DNA of 64,000 bases from JALZOC01 sp038320555 (GCA_038320555.1 JBBQEJ010000002.1:24303-88302), one strand, 5' to 3'. Shown: positions 52,382 to 61,259, numbered from the stretch's first letter. The notes: generated by a model from the letters alone, not told the origin. Numbers and translations are program-made.

Positions 52382-53434
52382 ATGATGATGCTGCCGACTC
52401 CCGCTGAGATGTATCGTGCGCTGGTCGAACGCGATCAGTCGTTCGAGGGGCTGTTCTTTGCCTGCGTCCGGACGACCGGTATCTTCTGCCGCCCGACCTG
52501 CCGTGCGAGGAAGCCGAAGCCGGAGAATGTCGAGTTCGCGTCGACGATTCAGGAAGCGCTGCACCGCGGGTATCGGCCGTGCCTCATCTGCGATCCGATG
52601 TCGGCGGCGGCCACCGCGCCCAACTGGCTTGCCCCGCTCGTGGACGAGATGCAGCGGCAGCCGGACGTGCGCCTGCGCGACCACGACCTGCGCGTGCGCG
52701 GTCTCGATCCCGTTCAGGTGCGCCGGAGCTTCAAGCGCAGCTTCGGCATGACGTTCCAGGCCTATCAGCGCGCGTGCCGGCTCGGCACCGCGATGCGCGC
52801 ACTGCACGACGGGTCCCCCACGCTCGATGCGGGCCTCGACGCGGGATTCGAGTCCGACAGCGGCTTCCGCGCCGCGTTCGCACGCGTCTTCGGCGAGACG
52901 CCCGGTGAGGCCCGCGACACGGCACTGCTGACAGCCACATGGATCGAAACACCACTCGGCCCGATGCTCGCCATCGCGGGAGACCGCGGCCTCGAGTTGC
53001 TCGAGTTCGTCGACAGGCGGGCGCTGGAGACGGAGCTTCGCGAACTGCGCCGGTCCCTTGGGAGTGCGATCGTGCCTGGTGATGATCCGATCCTGCAGCA
53101 GACGCGCCACGAGCTTCGGGAGTACTTCGAAAGACGACGACAGGCGTTCACCATGCCTCTCAATCAACGGGGTTCTGATTTCCAGCTGAAGGCGTGGCGC
53201 GCGCTCTCCCGTATCCCATACGGCGAGACGCGGAGCTACGCGGACATGGCGCGCGAGGTCGGATCCCCCGCGGCGGTCCGGGCCATCGGGCGCGTCAATG
53301 GCCAGAACCGCATCGCGATCGTCGTTCCCTGTCACCGCGTGATCCGATCAGATGGATCGCTCTGCGGGTACGGCGGCGGCAGATGGCGCAAGCACTGGCT
53401 CCTCGAGCACGAACAGTCACGTCGGGATTCATAA
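52382..53434 (+). CDS. ada: Bifunctional Ada-type DNA repair methyltransferase and activator
   Basis: 350 residues from ATG 52382 (three consecutive ATG codons; the first is used). The N-terminal zinc module has C36, C40, C67 and C70 (RTTGIFCRPTC, RPCLIC), equal to E. coli Ada Cys38, 42, 69 and 72. An AraC-type helix-turn-helix follows (about 95-180, RSFKRSFGMTFQAYQRACRLG). The C-terminal O6-alkylguanine transferase has VPCHRVIRSDGSLCGYGGG with acceptor Cys317. It repairs methyl phosphotriesters and O6-methylguanine and switches on its own regulon. No E. coli-style ada box is obvious. Confidence 0.96.
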   Translation: MMMLPTPAEMYRALVERDQSFEGLFFACVRTTGIFCRPTCRARKPKPENVEFASTIQEALHRGYRPCLICDPMSAAATAPNWLAPLVDEMQRQPDVRLRDHDLRVRGLDPVQVRRSFKRSFGMTFQAYQRACRLGTAMRALHDGSPTLDAGLDAGFESDSGFRAAFARVFGETPGEARDTALLTATWIETPLGPMLAIAGDRGLELLEFVDRRALETELRELRRSLGSAIVPGDDPILQQTRHELREYFERRRQAFTMPLNQRGSDFQLKAWRALSRIPYGETRSYADMAREVGSPAAVRAIGRVNGQNRIAIVVPCHRVIRSDGSLCGYGGGRWRKHWLLEHEQSRRDS

Positions 53435-53442
53435 ACAGAAGG

Positions 53443-53568
53443 ACAGGAGGTCAGAAGAAATCTTCAAAAAGAGTCGTCTGATCTCCTTGCCTCCTGTAAG
53501 AACACGCCAACCGCCAACCGCGAACCGCGCGCCGCGAACCGCGAGTCCGCGAGTCGCGATCTGCGAGC
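53443..53568 (+). repeat. Short hairpin and nine CGCGAAC-type 7-mers before lepA
   Basis: ACAGGAGG (53443-53450) pairs with CCTCCTGT (53490-53497). From 53505 to 53568 run CGCCAAC twice, CGCGAAC, CGCGCGC, CGCGAAC, CGCGAGT, an 8-base variant CCGCGAGT, CGCGATC and TGCGAGC. The block ends 14 bases before the lepA -10 box. The unit matches that at 58716. Confidence 0.88.
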
Positions 53569-53578
53569 CATCCCTGAA

Positions 53579-53587
53579 TGCTATAAT
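53579..53587 (+). promoter_or_regulatory. Extended -10 promoter of lepA
   Basis: TGC followed by a perfect TATAAT at 53582-53587. There is no good -35 seventeen bases upstream, where the 7-mer array sits, so recognition probably depends on the extended -10. The likely transcription start (about 53594) leaves a 22-base leader without a strong Shine-Dalgarno. Confidence 0.65.
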
Positions 53588-53615
53588 TTGCTGTTCCTGG
53601 CCCGCTAAGTCATTC

Positions 53616-55421
53616 ATGAATCAGCTCTTTATACGCAACTTCTCCGTCATCGCCCATATCGACCACGGCAAGTCCACGCTCGCGGACCGGTTCCTCGAGA
53701 TGACCGGCGCGCTCCAGCCGCGCGAAATGGAGGCGCAGGTGCTCGACTCGATGGACCTCGAGCGTGAGCGCGGCATCACGATCAAGGCTCACGCCGTCCG
53801 CCTGACCTACAGGGCAGATGATGGGAACGACTACGTGCTGAATCTGATCGATACCCCGGGGCACGTGGACTTCTCGTACGAGGTCACCCGATCGCTCGCC
53901 GCCTGCGAGGGAGCCCTGCTGCTCGTGGACGCATCGCAGGGCGTCGAGGCGCAGACGCTCGCGAATGCTTACCTCGCGGTCGAAAACGGGCTCGAGATCA
54001 TCCCCGTCATCAACAAGATTGATCTGCCCGGAGCGCAGCCCGACGAGGCGAGACGGCAGATCGAGGAGATCATCGGCCTGGACTCGACCGGCGCCATTCT
54101 CGCGAGCGCGAAAGAAGGGACGGGCGTTCACGAGATCCTCGAGGCCATCGTGACACGCCTCCCGCCGCCCACGGGGGATCCTGACGCGCCGCTGAAGGCA
54201 TTGATTTTCGACTCGTGGTACGACCCGTACCGCGGCGTCATCATCCTCACGCGCGTGATCGACGGCGTGATCCGCGCCGGAATGAAAATCCGCCTGATGG
54301 CGCAGGGCCAGGAATACATCGTCGATCAGGTGGGCGTGTTCTCGCCCAAGCCTGTCGCGGCCGAGGCGCTTGGCGTCGGCGAGGCGGGATTCATTTTCGC
54401 CGGCATCAAGACCGTCAGCGACGCAAAAATCGGCGACACGATCACCGAAGCCAGCCGCCCGACGACCGAGCCGTTTCCCGGATTCAAGGTGAGCAAGCCG
54501 ATGGTCTTCGCGGGGCTGTACCCTGTCGAAGGGAGCGAGTACCCTCAGCTCCGCGACGCGCTCGAGAAGTTGCGCCTGAACGATGCCTCGTTCTTCTTCG
54601 AGCCGGAAACCTCCGCCGCGCTCGGCTTCGGCTTCCGTTGCGGATTTCTCGGGTTGCTCCATATGGAGATCGTGCAGGAACGGCTCGAGCGCGAGTTCAA
54701 CATGGATCTGGTGACGACGGCGCCGGGCGTGTTGTACCGGGTGACGACCACCGATGGGGTTCTTCAGGAGATTGACAGTCCGTCGAAGCTTCCGGACACG
54801 AGCCGGATCGACAAGATCGAGGAACCCGTTATCACGGCGATGATGCTGACACCTTCCGAACATGTAGGGGCCATCCTACAGCTCTGTCAGGAGAAGCGAG
54901 GCGTGCAGAAATCGATCGAATACCTGGCGGCCGATCGCGTGCTCGTGACGTACGAACTGCCGTTCAACGAGGTCGTGATGGATTTTTACGACCGGTTGAA
55001 GACAATCTCGCGCGGATATGCCTCGCTCGATTACCATGTGACTGGGTTCCAGGAAGCGCCGCTGGTCAAGCTCGATATTCTGGTGAACGAGGAGCCGGTG
55101 GATGCGCTGTCCACCATCGTCCATCGCGATTCGGCGTATCAGCGGGGCCGCGCGCTCGCCGCGAAAATGCGCGAGCTCATCCCCCGGCAGATGTTCGAGG
55201 TCGCGATCCAGGCGGCCATCGGCAGCCGAATCATCGCCCGGGAATCGGTCAAGGCGCTGCGCAAGAACGTCCTGGCGAAGTGCTATGGCGGCGACATCTC
55301 GCGCAAACGGAAGCTGCTCGAGAAGCAGAAGGAAGGCAAGAAGCGCATGAAGCGCGTCGGCCGCGTCGAGATTCCGCAGGAAGCGTTCCTGGCCGTATTG
55401 AAGGTGGGAACCGAGTCGTAA
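53616..55421 (+). CDS. lepA: Elongation factor 4 (LepA)
   Basis: 601 residues. ATG 53616 gives the canonical start MNQLFIRNFSVIAHIDHGKSTL; upstream in-frame sequence is repeat DNA. The G domain has AHIDHGKST, ERERGITI, DTPGHVDF and NKIDLPGA. FGFRCGFLGLLHMEIVQERLEREFNMDLVTTAP is the LepA-specific domain. The basic C-terminal domain GGDISRKRKLLEKQKEGKKRMK follows. It binds ribosomes and assists initiation or back-translocation under stress. Its stop shares a base with the lepB start (TAATG). Confidence 0.97.
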   Translation: MNQLFIRNFSVIAHIDHGKSTLADRFLEMTGALQPREMEAQVLDSMDLERERGITIKAHAVRLTYRADDGNDYVLNLIDTPGHVDFSYEVTRSLAACEGALLLVDASQGVEAQTLANAYLAVENGLEIIPVINKIDLPGAQPDEARRQIEEIIGLDSTGAILASAKEGTGVHEILEAIVTRLPPPTGDPDAPLKALIFDSWYDPYRGVIILTRVIDGVIRAGMKIRLMAQGQEYIVDQVGVFSPKPVAAEALGVGEAGFIFAGIKTVSDAKIGDTITEASRPTTEPFPGFKVSKPMVFAGLYPVEGSEYPQLRDALEKLRLNDASFFFEPETSAALGFGFRCGFLGLLHMEIVQERLEREFNMDLVTTAPGVLYRVTTTDGVLQEIDSPSKLPDTSRIDKIEEPVITAMMLTPSEHVGAILQLCQEKRGVQKSIEYLAADRVLVTYELPFNEVVMDFYDRLKTISRGYASLDYHVTGFQEAPLVKLDILVNEEPVDALSTIVHRDSAYQRGRALAAKMRELIPRQMFEVAIQAAIGSRIIARESVKALRKNVLAKCYGGDISRKRKLLEKQKEGKKRMKRVGRVEIPQEAFLAVLKVGTES

Positions 55422-56116
55422 TGCCGACAACCTTTCACAAATCGACGCTTCGCGAGTACACCGAGTCAATCGTGATTGCGGTGATCCTCGCGCTGTTCGT
55501 GCGTACGTGGATCGTCCAGGCGTTCAAAATCCCGACCGGCTCGATGGAGAACAACCTGCTCATCGGCGATCATCTGCTGGTGAACAAGTTCATTTTCGGC
55601 CCGACCCCGACCTCCATTGAACGCAAGCTGCTGCCTGTGCGCGACATCCGGCGTGGCGACGTGATCGTCTTCAAATACCCGGACGAGCCTGACCGCGACT
55701 TCATCAAGCGCGTCATCGGGCTTCCCGGCGAAACGCTCGAGCTCCGTGCCAAGAAGGTCTATATTGACGGGCAACCGCTCGACGAGCCCTATGTGCACTT
55801 CCTGGAGCCGGCGTCGGACTCGCAGGAAACCACGTCTTACGACGTGCGCGAACGGTACGGCCCTGTCCGTGTTCCGGAGGGTCAGTACTTCGTGATGGGG
55901 GATAACCGGGACAACTCGCAGGACAGCCGTTATTGGGGATTCCTGCCGCGGCACTACGTAAAGGGTCGCGCGCTGATGATCTACTGGTCGTACGAATCGG
56001 GCCGCGAAGACTATCTGGACGAAGGCGCCGGCGCGACGGTGAAGCGGATGTTCTCGGTCGTGACGCATTTCTTCACGAAGACGCGTTGGGAGCGCCTGTT
56101 CCACCAGATACATTGA
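55421..56116 (+). CDS. lepB: Signal peptidase I
   Basis: 231 residues from ATG 55421. One membrane helix near residues 15-35 is followed by the periplasmic catalytic domain. PTGSMENNLLIGDHLLVNK holds the nucleophile Ser41. DRDFIKRVIGLPGE holds the general base Lys97. GDNRDNSQDSRYWGFLP is the conserved box E. It removes signal peptides from exported proteins. The lepA-lepB order is common in bacteria. Confidence 0.96.
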   Translation: MPTTFHKSTLREYTESIVIAVILALFVRTWIVQAFKIPTGSMENNLLIGDHLLVNKFIFGPTPTSIERKLLPVRDIRRGDVIVFKYPDEPDRDFIKRVIGLPGETLELRAKKVYIDGQPLDEPYVHFLEPASDSQETTSYDVRERYGPVRVPEGQYFVMGDNRDNSQDSRYWGFLPRHYVKGRALMIYWSYESGREDYLDEGAGATVKRMFSVVTHFFTKTRWERLFHQIH

Positions 56117-56132
56117 TCGCGAGGAGAAGAGC

Positions 56133-56471
56133 ATGATCCGAAGGGCGCTGCAGATCGCGGTCTTTCTGCTCCTCGCGAACGCGGTCTACCAGGCAGTGCC
56201 GGTCAGCTGGCATTACTACCAGTTCAAAGACGCACTCCAGGAGCTCGCGCTTTTTTCACAGAAGTCCACCGACGCCCAGCTCGTCGATCGCGTGATGGTC
56301 CTCGCAGACGAGCACAACATTCCGCTCGACCGTGATTACGTGCAGGTACAGCGCGGCCGCGGCGAGCTCGTCATCACGGTCTCGTACATCGACACGATGA
56401 AGTTCGTGCCGGGATACGATTACAACCGTCAGTTCGACATCGTGGCCAGGGCCTTCGACCCGAACCGCTAG
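56133..56471 (+). CDS. Small membrane-anchored protein downstream of lepB
   Basis: 112 residues with GAGGAG before the ATG. A single N-terminal helix (about 5-24) is followed by a periplasmic domain ending in RGELVITVSYIDTMKFVPGYDYNRQFDIVARAF. Size, single anchor and place right after lepB recall the DUF4845 proteins of proteobacteria, but I see no decisive motif. It is probably co-transcribed with lepAB. Its stop codon TAG lies in a CCGCTAG 7-mer. Confidence 0.8.
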   Translation: MIRRALQIAVFLLLANAVYQAVPVSWHYYQFKDALQELALFSQKSTDAQLVDRVMVLADEHNIPLDRDYVQVQRGRGELVITVSYIDTMKFVPGYDYNRQFDIVARAFDPNR

Positions 56472-56472
56472 C

Positions 56473-56773
56473 CGCTAGCGCTACTTTGTCAGATCAGCCA
56501 ATTCGCTCGGGCGACGGTCCGGTGACTTGTCACGGCGGGTTCACGCAGAGAGCGCCAAGCGCGCGGAGAAGACCAGTAAGGAAGCGCTGCGCCGTTAGGC
56601 AGCCTTTCTCGGCGATCTGTGTGTCTCGGCTTGCTCCGCGTGAGATCGTCTTCTCCGCGCACGGTGAAGCTGCGGCAATGTCGAGCGAAACCACGCAGGG
56701 AGTACGACGAGCTAGAAAGCAGCACCCGCGACTTCCCACGGGAAGTCGTCAATCTGACAAAGTCGCACTAGCG
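56473..56773 (+). mobile_element. MITE-like element with 22-bp terminal inverted repeats
   Basis: This accounts for nearly all of the 318-bp gap between the small lepB-linked gene and fchA. The ends 56473-56494 and 56752-56773 are inverted copies matching at 20 of 22 bases, including a perfect 12-base core ACTTTGTCAGAT/ATCTGACAAAGT. The interior (about 257 bp) has no open frame of note and is itself partly palindromic: a CGCGCGGAGAAGAC segment near 56560 faces GTCTTCTCCGCGC at 56648-56660. No transposase is present. A short target-site duplication is not obvious. Confidence 0.6.
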
Positions 56774-56789
56774 ACGCGTCAGCAGGCCA

Positions 56790-57416
56790 CTAACCTTCCG
56801 ATTTTAGCTGGGTCACTGCGGTCAGGACTTCGCGCTCTCCTTCGACCACAAGCTGCTCGGCTTCGCGCCGAACGGCGGCGGCAAATGTCTCGTCCTTGAT
56901 GCCCGGAAGGTTGACGTCTACGTTCAGCTTCGCGCCCCGAAGTCCGGCTCGGAGCAACTCCAGGCCCACCTGCACATCGCTCGCGGCGTTGCGGTTGCCG
57001 AACGCGGCGATGACGGCTGCAAGCCCAATCGCGTCGGCGCAGGTGCGCATGGTGTCGAGCGGCGCCTCAGTGGCCGAGCGTAGCGCTTCCTGGATCCGAA
57101 TACCGCGCGCCGTTTTCTCTTCGTCGGTATTCTTCGGTAACCGGAACGCGGCGACCACGAGATCGTACGCGCTGCTGTCTCGATCCATCAATGCGGCGAG
57201 ACGGTCGCCAATCGCCGCACAGCGGGCGCCGGCGACGGCCAGGCGCTCGATGTCCTCTGTCCTGTGCGCCCGCGGCTTCGGCAGTCGTGCGACCATGGCG
57301 AGGAGCGAGGCGCCCACCGCGCCCCCCAACGCCGATGCCGATCCCCCGCCAGGCGTGGGTTCCCGTGATCGGAAGGCGTCGAGCAGCTCAGTGAACGGAA
57401 GCTGTGCGAGACTCAT
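56790..57416 (-). CDS. fchA: Formimidoyltetrahydrofolate cyclodeaminase
   Basis: 208 residues, ATG 57414-57416. The all-helical FTCD_C domain is clear: SREPTPGGGSASALGGAVGASLLAMVARL, DSSAYDLVVAAFRLPKNT, CADAIGLAAVIAAFGNRNAASDVQVGLELL and GAKLNVDVNLPGIKDETF. It converts 5-formimino-THF to 5,10-methenyl-THF. Its start lies 29 bases inside the 3' end of hutI, so histidine breakdown and folate recycling are coupled. The formiminotransferase half is not fused and must be elsewhere. Confidence 0.94.
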   Translation of the reverse strand: MSLAQLPFTELLDAFRSREPTPGGGSASALGGAVGASLLAMVARLPKPRAHRTEDIERLAVAGARCAAIGDRLAALMDRDSSAYDLVVAAFRLPKNTDEEKTARGIRIQEALRSATEAPLDTMRTCADAIGLAAVIAAFGNRNAASDVQVGLELLRAGLRGAKLNVDVNLPGIKDETFAAAVRREAEQLVVEGEREVLTAVTQLKSEG

Positions 57417-58659
57417 GGACCACTCTGCCGGCCTTGATGACGGCGCGTATCGAATTGGCGCCGATGCGGATCAGGTTAATCGCATCGCCGTCGACGAGCA
57501 CCACGTCCATCTGCTTGCCCGGCTCGAGGCTGCCGACCCGGTCGGCGCGATCGACGGACCACGCGGCGTTGATGGTCGCCGCGGCCAGCGCCTCTTCGAA
57601 CGTCAGGTCCATGCAAAAGCAGGCGAGCGTCATGGCGAAAGGCATCGAAGGAGAGTACCCGCCGCCCGGATTGACGTCGGTCGCCAGCGCCACCGGAACC
57701 GACGCCGCGATGAAGTCACGGGCGGGGGCGAATCGCCCGAGCTTCAGGTAGAACGCGGCATTGGGCAAGAGCGTGGCGGTTACTCCCGCAGAGGCGAGCG
57801 CGGCAATGCTCTGCGGTGACGTAAAGATCAGGTGATCGGCCGATCGGGCGCCGACGGCTGCAGCGACTTGCGAACCGCCGCTCGGCGCGAGCTCGTCGGC
57901 GTGAATCCGCGGCTTGAGGCCGGCGCGGAGACCGGCTTCGAGGATGCTCGTCGATTCGGCGGGTGTGAACACACCCGTTTCGCAGAAGACGTCGCACCAT
58001 TCACACAGGCGCGCATCCGCGACGGCGGGAATCATGCCGTTCACGACGAGATCCACGTAGGCACTCCGGTGGTCGCGGAACTCCGCCGGCACGTCATGGG
58101 CTCCGAGGAACGTCGGCACGATGTCCATCGGGTGCTCCGTCGACAGCCTCGCCACCGCGCGCAGGATCTTCACCTCCGACTCCACCGTCAAACCGTAGCC
58201 GCTCTTGATCTCGCAGGTGGTCGTTCCGCACGCAAGCATCTCGTCGAGCCGGACCCGCGTCTGCTCGGCGAGCTCCGCCTCCGTTGCCGCACGAGTTGCG
58301 GCGACGGTCGACAGAATCCCGCCGCCGGCCGCCGCAATCCCGGCATACGTCGCGCCCGCGAGGCGGCGTCTCAGCTCGTCTCGCCGGTCCCCGGCAAAGA
58401 TCGCGTGGGTGTGCGCGTCAACGAAGCCCGGCACGATCGACAGCCCATTCGCGTCGATCTCGTGAGCCCCCGGCGCGGGCTGGACGGCCTGGAGCAGATT
58501 GGCGGAAGGTCCCGCATAGACGACGCGCCCATTCAACGAGGCGACGGCGCCGTCGCTGACAGCCACGAGCGCTCCCTGGTCCGTGCCGCGGCGCGGAGAC
58601 GGTCCTGCGCAGGTGATGACCTGACGCGCGTTGCGGATGATGAAATCGGCGGCGATCAC
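57388..58659 (-). CDS. hutI: Imidazolonepropionase
   Basis: 423 residues, GTG start at 58657-58659. It is an amidohydrolase-fold enzyme: IVPGFVDAHTHAIFAGDRRDE (metal His pair and substrate site), GTTTCEIKSGYGLT, PRIHADELAPSGG, and a late VALATDVNPGGGYSPSMP with the catalytic Asp. It opens imidazolone-5-propionate to N-formimino-L-glutamate. hutH and hutU are not in the window. It overlaps fchA. Confidence 0.96.
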   Translation of the reverse strand: MIAADFIIRNARQVITCAGPSPRRGTDQGALVAVSDGAVASLNGRVVYAGPSANLLQAVQPAPGAHEIDANGLSIVPGFVDAHTHAIFAGDRRDELRRRLAGATYAGIAAAGGGILSTVAATRAATEAELAEQTRVRLDEMLACGTTTCEIKSGYGLTVESEVKILRAVARLSTEHPMDIVPTFLGAHDVPAEFRDHRSAYVDLVVNGMIPAVADARLCEWCDVFCETGVFTPAESTSILEAGLRAGLKPRIHADELAPSGGSQVAAAVGARSADHLIFTSPQSIAALASAGVTATLLPNAAFYLKLGRFAPARDFIAASVPVALATDVNPGGGYSPSMPFAMTLACFCMDLTFEEALAAATINAAWSVDRADRVGSLEPGKQMDVVLVDGDAINLIRIGANSIRAVIKAGRVVHESRTASVH

Positions 58660-58704
58660 GCGCTGAGTATAACGTCGAGGAGGGCGGGGACGTTGAATGT
58701 CTCT

Positions 58705-58770
58705 AATCCCTGATTCACGAACCGCGAACCGCGAACCGCAACCGCGAACCGCAACCGCGAATCAGGGATT
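58705..58770 (+). repeat. CGCGAAC 7-mer array enclosed by a perfect 12-bp inverted repeat
   Basis: AATCCCTGATTC (58705-58716) and GAATCAGGGATT (58759-58770) are perfect inverted copies. Between them run CACGAAC, CGCGAAC, CGCGAAC, CGCAAC, CGCGAAC, CGCAAC and CGCGAAT, mixing 7- and 6-base units. The right arm overlaps the last codons and stop of the DivIVA-domain gene and may terminate it. Confidence 0.9.
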
Positions 58771-59415
58771 CGTCCTTGACCCGCGCTCGTCCGCCGTCCG
58801 CGGAGGCTCGATTGCCGTGCGCTGCGGCGTCAGGGCCTCGGGTCCGCGTGGGCGGTGGAGGAGCACTTTCTCCTCGGGCTTGTCCTGATCGCGGATGAAC
58901 TCGAGTGCCCGATACAGCGCCTGGATCGACGATTCGAGAGATCCCTCCACGTCGCGGCGTCGCAGACGAAGCTCGGTAATGTCGCGTTCGATTTCCTCGA
59001 GTCGCAGGCTCGCCCTCTGGACCAGGAGGTCGGCCCGTCCTTCTGCCTCGCGGACGATCATCTTGCCTTCGTTGTCGGCGGCGGTTCGCACTTCATCGGC
59101 GAGCCGCTGCGCGGTCAGAAGCGTGTTGCACAGGTTGGCTTCGCGATCGCGATGCTCGGTAAGGAGCGCCTCCATGCGCAGGAAGTCCTGGCGAAGCCGA
59201 TCGATCTCGCGCAGCGCGTGCTCGTAGTCGTCGGCGGCCTCGGTCAGGAAGGCGACGACTTCAGTCTTGTCGAAGCCGCGCAGGGCGGTTCGGAACCGCT
59301 GCTGACGGAGATCCATCGGCGCGATGCGCATCACGCGCTCGGCTGGCATCGACCCGGTCTGTGCGGCGGACGTCGACGAAGGTGTCTGCGGCTGTCCCGA
59401 TTGACGATCGAACAT
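58762..59415 (-). CDS. DivIVA-domain protein
   Basis: 217 residues. After a Ser/Thr/Gln-rich N-terminal tail of about 28 residues, the DivIVA start reads IAPMDLRQQRFRTALRGFDKTEVVAFLTEAADDYE. A coiled coil follows to about residue 180 and a Pro/Arg-rich tail ends the protein. DivIVA proteins bind curved membrane at poles and septa. A Gram-negative-type organism carrying one is known in several phyla. The last residues (RTNP) are encoded partly by repeat DNA. Confidence 0.88.
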   Translation of the reverse strand: MFDRQSGQPQTPSSTSAAQTGSMPAERVMRIAPMDLRQQRFRTALRGFDKTEVVAFLTEAADDYEHALREIDRLRQDFLRMEALLTEHRDREANLCNTLLTAQRLADEVRTAADNEGKMIVREAEGRADLLVQRASLRLEEIERDITELRLRRRDVEGSLESSIQALYRALEFIRDQDKPEEKVLLHRPRGPEALTPQRTAIEPPRTADERGSRTNP

Positions 59416-59466
59416 AGTGTGGTCTCCTGAAGACTGCGCGCGTACACCGGACGCTCGAGCGCCCGC

Positions 59467-60174
59467 TTACGCTGCGCTATACGTGCGCTTGCCGAATATC
59501 GCGGTGCCGACGCGCACGAGCGTTGCCCCTTCCTCGATGGCTGCCTCGAAATCGTGGCTCATTCCCATGGACATGTGGCGGAGTGAAGCCGGCGGCACGC
59601 CATCGGCGAGCCAGGTCTCGCGCAGTTCGCGCAGCCGGACGAACCAGGGACGTGTCTGCTCCTGGTCCTCGTTCCACGGCGGAATCAGCATCAGGCCGAC
59701 AATCCGCGCGGCGCGCGCGTCCTGGGCCGCATCCATGATCCGGCGCGCATCGTCGGCGGCCGCGCCGAATTTCGTCTCCTCGCGCGCGAGGTCCACTTGC
59801 ACGAGCACCTCGGGCGCCGCTCCCGATTCCAGCGCAGCGGCGTCGAGTTTTCGCAGGAGATCGACCGAGTCGATCGAGTGAATGCAGGCAAAGGCTCCGG
59901 CGGCCTTCCTGGCCTTGTTCGATTGCAGGTGGCCGATGAGATGCCACCTTATCTCCATGTCGGCCGCTTCGCCGATCTTCTGCAGGGCTTCCTGAACCTT
60001 GTTCTCGCCGAAATCCCGTTGGCCAGCCGACCAGGCGGCCCGCACGTGGTCAGTACTGAATGTCTTCGACACCGCGATGAGACGGATGTCTGACGGGTCC
60101 CGGCCGGCGCGTCGTGCGGTTGCGTCGATCCGGGCCCTGACAGACTGAAGGTTGGAGGCGATGGTGGCGTCCAC
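59467..60174 (-). CDS. PLP homeostasis protein (YggS/PLPBP family)
   Basis: 235 residues, GTG start at 60172-60174. IRLIAVSKTFSTDHVRAAW gives the PLP lysine. FGENKVQEALQKI, WHLIGHLQSNKARKA, HSIDSVDLLRKL, VLVQVDLAREETKFG and LRHMSMGMSHDFEAAIEEGATLVRVGTAIFG are family motifs. It has the alanine-racemase N-terminal fold without the C-terminal domain and buffers cellular pyridoxal phosphate. It lies near divIVA as in many bacteria where ylmE, sepF, ylmH and divIVA cluster. Confidence 0.95.
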   Translation of the reverse strand: MDATIASNLQSVRARIDATARRAGRDPSDIRLIAVSKTFSTDHVRAAWSAGQRDFGENKVQEALQKIGEAADMEIRWHLIGHLQSNKARKAAGAFACIHSIDSVDLLRKLDAAALESGAAPEVLVQVDLAREETKFGAAADDARRIMDAAQDARAARIVGLMLIPPWNEDQEQTRPWFVRLRELRETWLADGVPPASLRHMSMGMSHDFEAAIEEGATLVRVGTAIFGKRTYSAA

Positions 60175-60188
60175 GTTGGGCGCCGGTG

Positions 60189-61175
60189 TTACTTGATGTA
60201 CGTCTTCAGCATCTCGAGGTTGCTCGCCGCTTCCTTGGCGTTGGGCCCGTTCGGCGCGATCTTCGTGTAAGCCTCGAACTCTTTCGCGGCGTCCGGGAGC
60301 TTGCCGAGATTCAGGTAGACCCGTCCGAGCATGAAGTGTGATTCCGCATGCTGCGGATTTGCCTTGACCGCCGCCGCGAACTGTTCCTGTGCCTTCGCGA
60401 AGTCGTTCGCGTTCCAGGAAATCACCCCCGAGTTGTACAGCGAATCGGCGCCGCCACCGGCGGCACCGCCCGCCGTCGCGCGTTTCATCACCTCGGCGCT
60501 CATCGCCTGCGCCTCAGTGAATTTCTTCTGGTCGTTGTAGATCGTCGCGAGGCCGCTGTACGCCTCGACCAGATTCGGATCGAGCTCCAGCGCCTTTTTA
60601 TAGGCCGCCTCAGCCCCGGCATAATCCTTCTTCGCGGCGCTCGACGCGCCAATCCCGATGTAGCACTCCGGGCACTTTGGGACATCCTTCAGCACTTCGT
60701 TGAACTTCGCGATCGCCTCATCGAACTTGCCGGCGTTGGCTAACGTCGCGCCTTCGCTGAACGCCGCCTTGATGCCGGCGACGCGCGCCTCTGCCTTGGC
60801 CCTGTCTTCCTTCGACATGTCTCCGGGCGCGACTCCGCCCTTTGCGAGCGTCAAATTCACCTCGGCCATATCCAGGCTGATGTGACTGTTCTTGGTCGCA
60901 GAGAGACCGTCCTTCTCGGCGGTGATCTTGTAGTTGCCAGGCGGAATCCCGATTTGCATGTACTCGCCGTTTTTCTTCGTCTTCAACTCGAACTTCGAGT
61001 TCGTGTCGACGGCCTGCAGCGTGACCTTCGCGCCCTCGACGGGCTTGTTGTCGGCGTCGACGACCTTTCCCCTGATCTGCCCGGTCTGGGCCAGCGCCGG
61101 CGAGGCGACAGCCGCCACTCCGAGCACCAAGGCGCAGATGGCAAGCGTCCGGCTGACGATATGTGTGCCCACCAT
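60189..61175 (-). CDS. Secreted TPR protein with carboxypeptidase-regulatory-like domain
   Basis: 328 residues. A signal peptide ends near VASPALAQ (about residue 30). Residues 32-115 are a beta-sandwich of carboxypeptidase-regulatory type (TGQIRGKVVDADNKPVEGAKVTLQAV, GEYMQIGIPPGNYKITAEKDG). The rest holds about five tetratricopeptide repeats (ANAGKFDEAIAKFNEVLK, DYAGAEAAYKKALELDPN, AKAQEQFAAAVKANPQHAESHF). Such proteins are frequent in Acidobacteriota and act as periplasmic scaffolds, but the partner is unknown. Confidence 0.88.
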   Translation of the reverse strand: MVGTHIVSRTLAICALVLGVAAVASPALAQTGQIRGKVVDADNKPVEGAKVTLQAVDTNSKFELKTKKNGEYMQIGIPPGNYKITAEKDGLSATKNSHISLDMAEVNLTLAKGGVAPGDMSKEDRAKAEARVAGIKAAFSEGATLANAGKFDEAIAKFNEVLKDVPKCPECYIGIGASSAAKKDYAGAEAAYKKALELDPNLVEAYSGLATIYNDQKKFTEAQAMSAEVMKRATAGGAAGGGADSLYNSGVISWNANDFAKAQEQFAAAVKANPQHAESHFMLGRVYLNLGKLPDAAKEFEAYTKIAPNGPNAKEAASNLEMLKTYIK

Positions 61176-61259
61176 GTCCAGAATCCTCCGTCAGTGCTGA
61201 GAAGAAAAACGGCGTAAACCGCTGTGAAGTCTGACCCTGTAGTCTACCACCGAGTGGTC

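Noticed and set aside
57388..57416. Apparent 29-base overlap of hutI and fchA as a sequencing error or frameshift
   Set aside because: Both proteins keep intact conserved ends and starts across the overlap, so a true translational overlap is the simpler reading.
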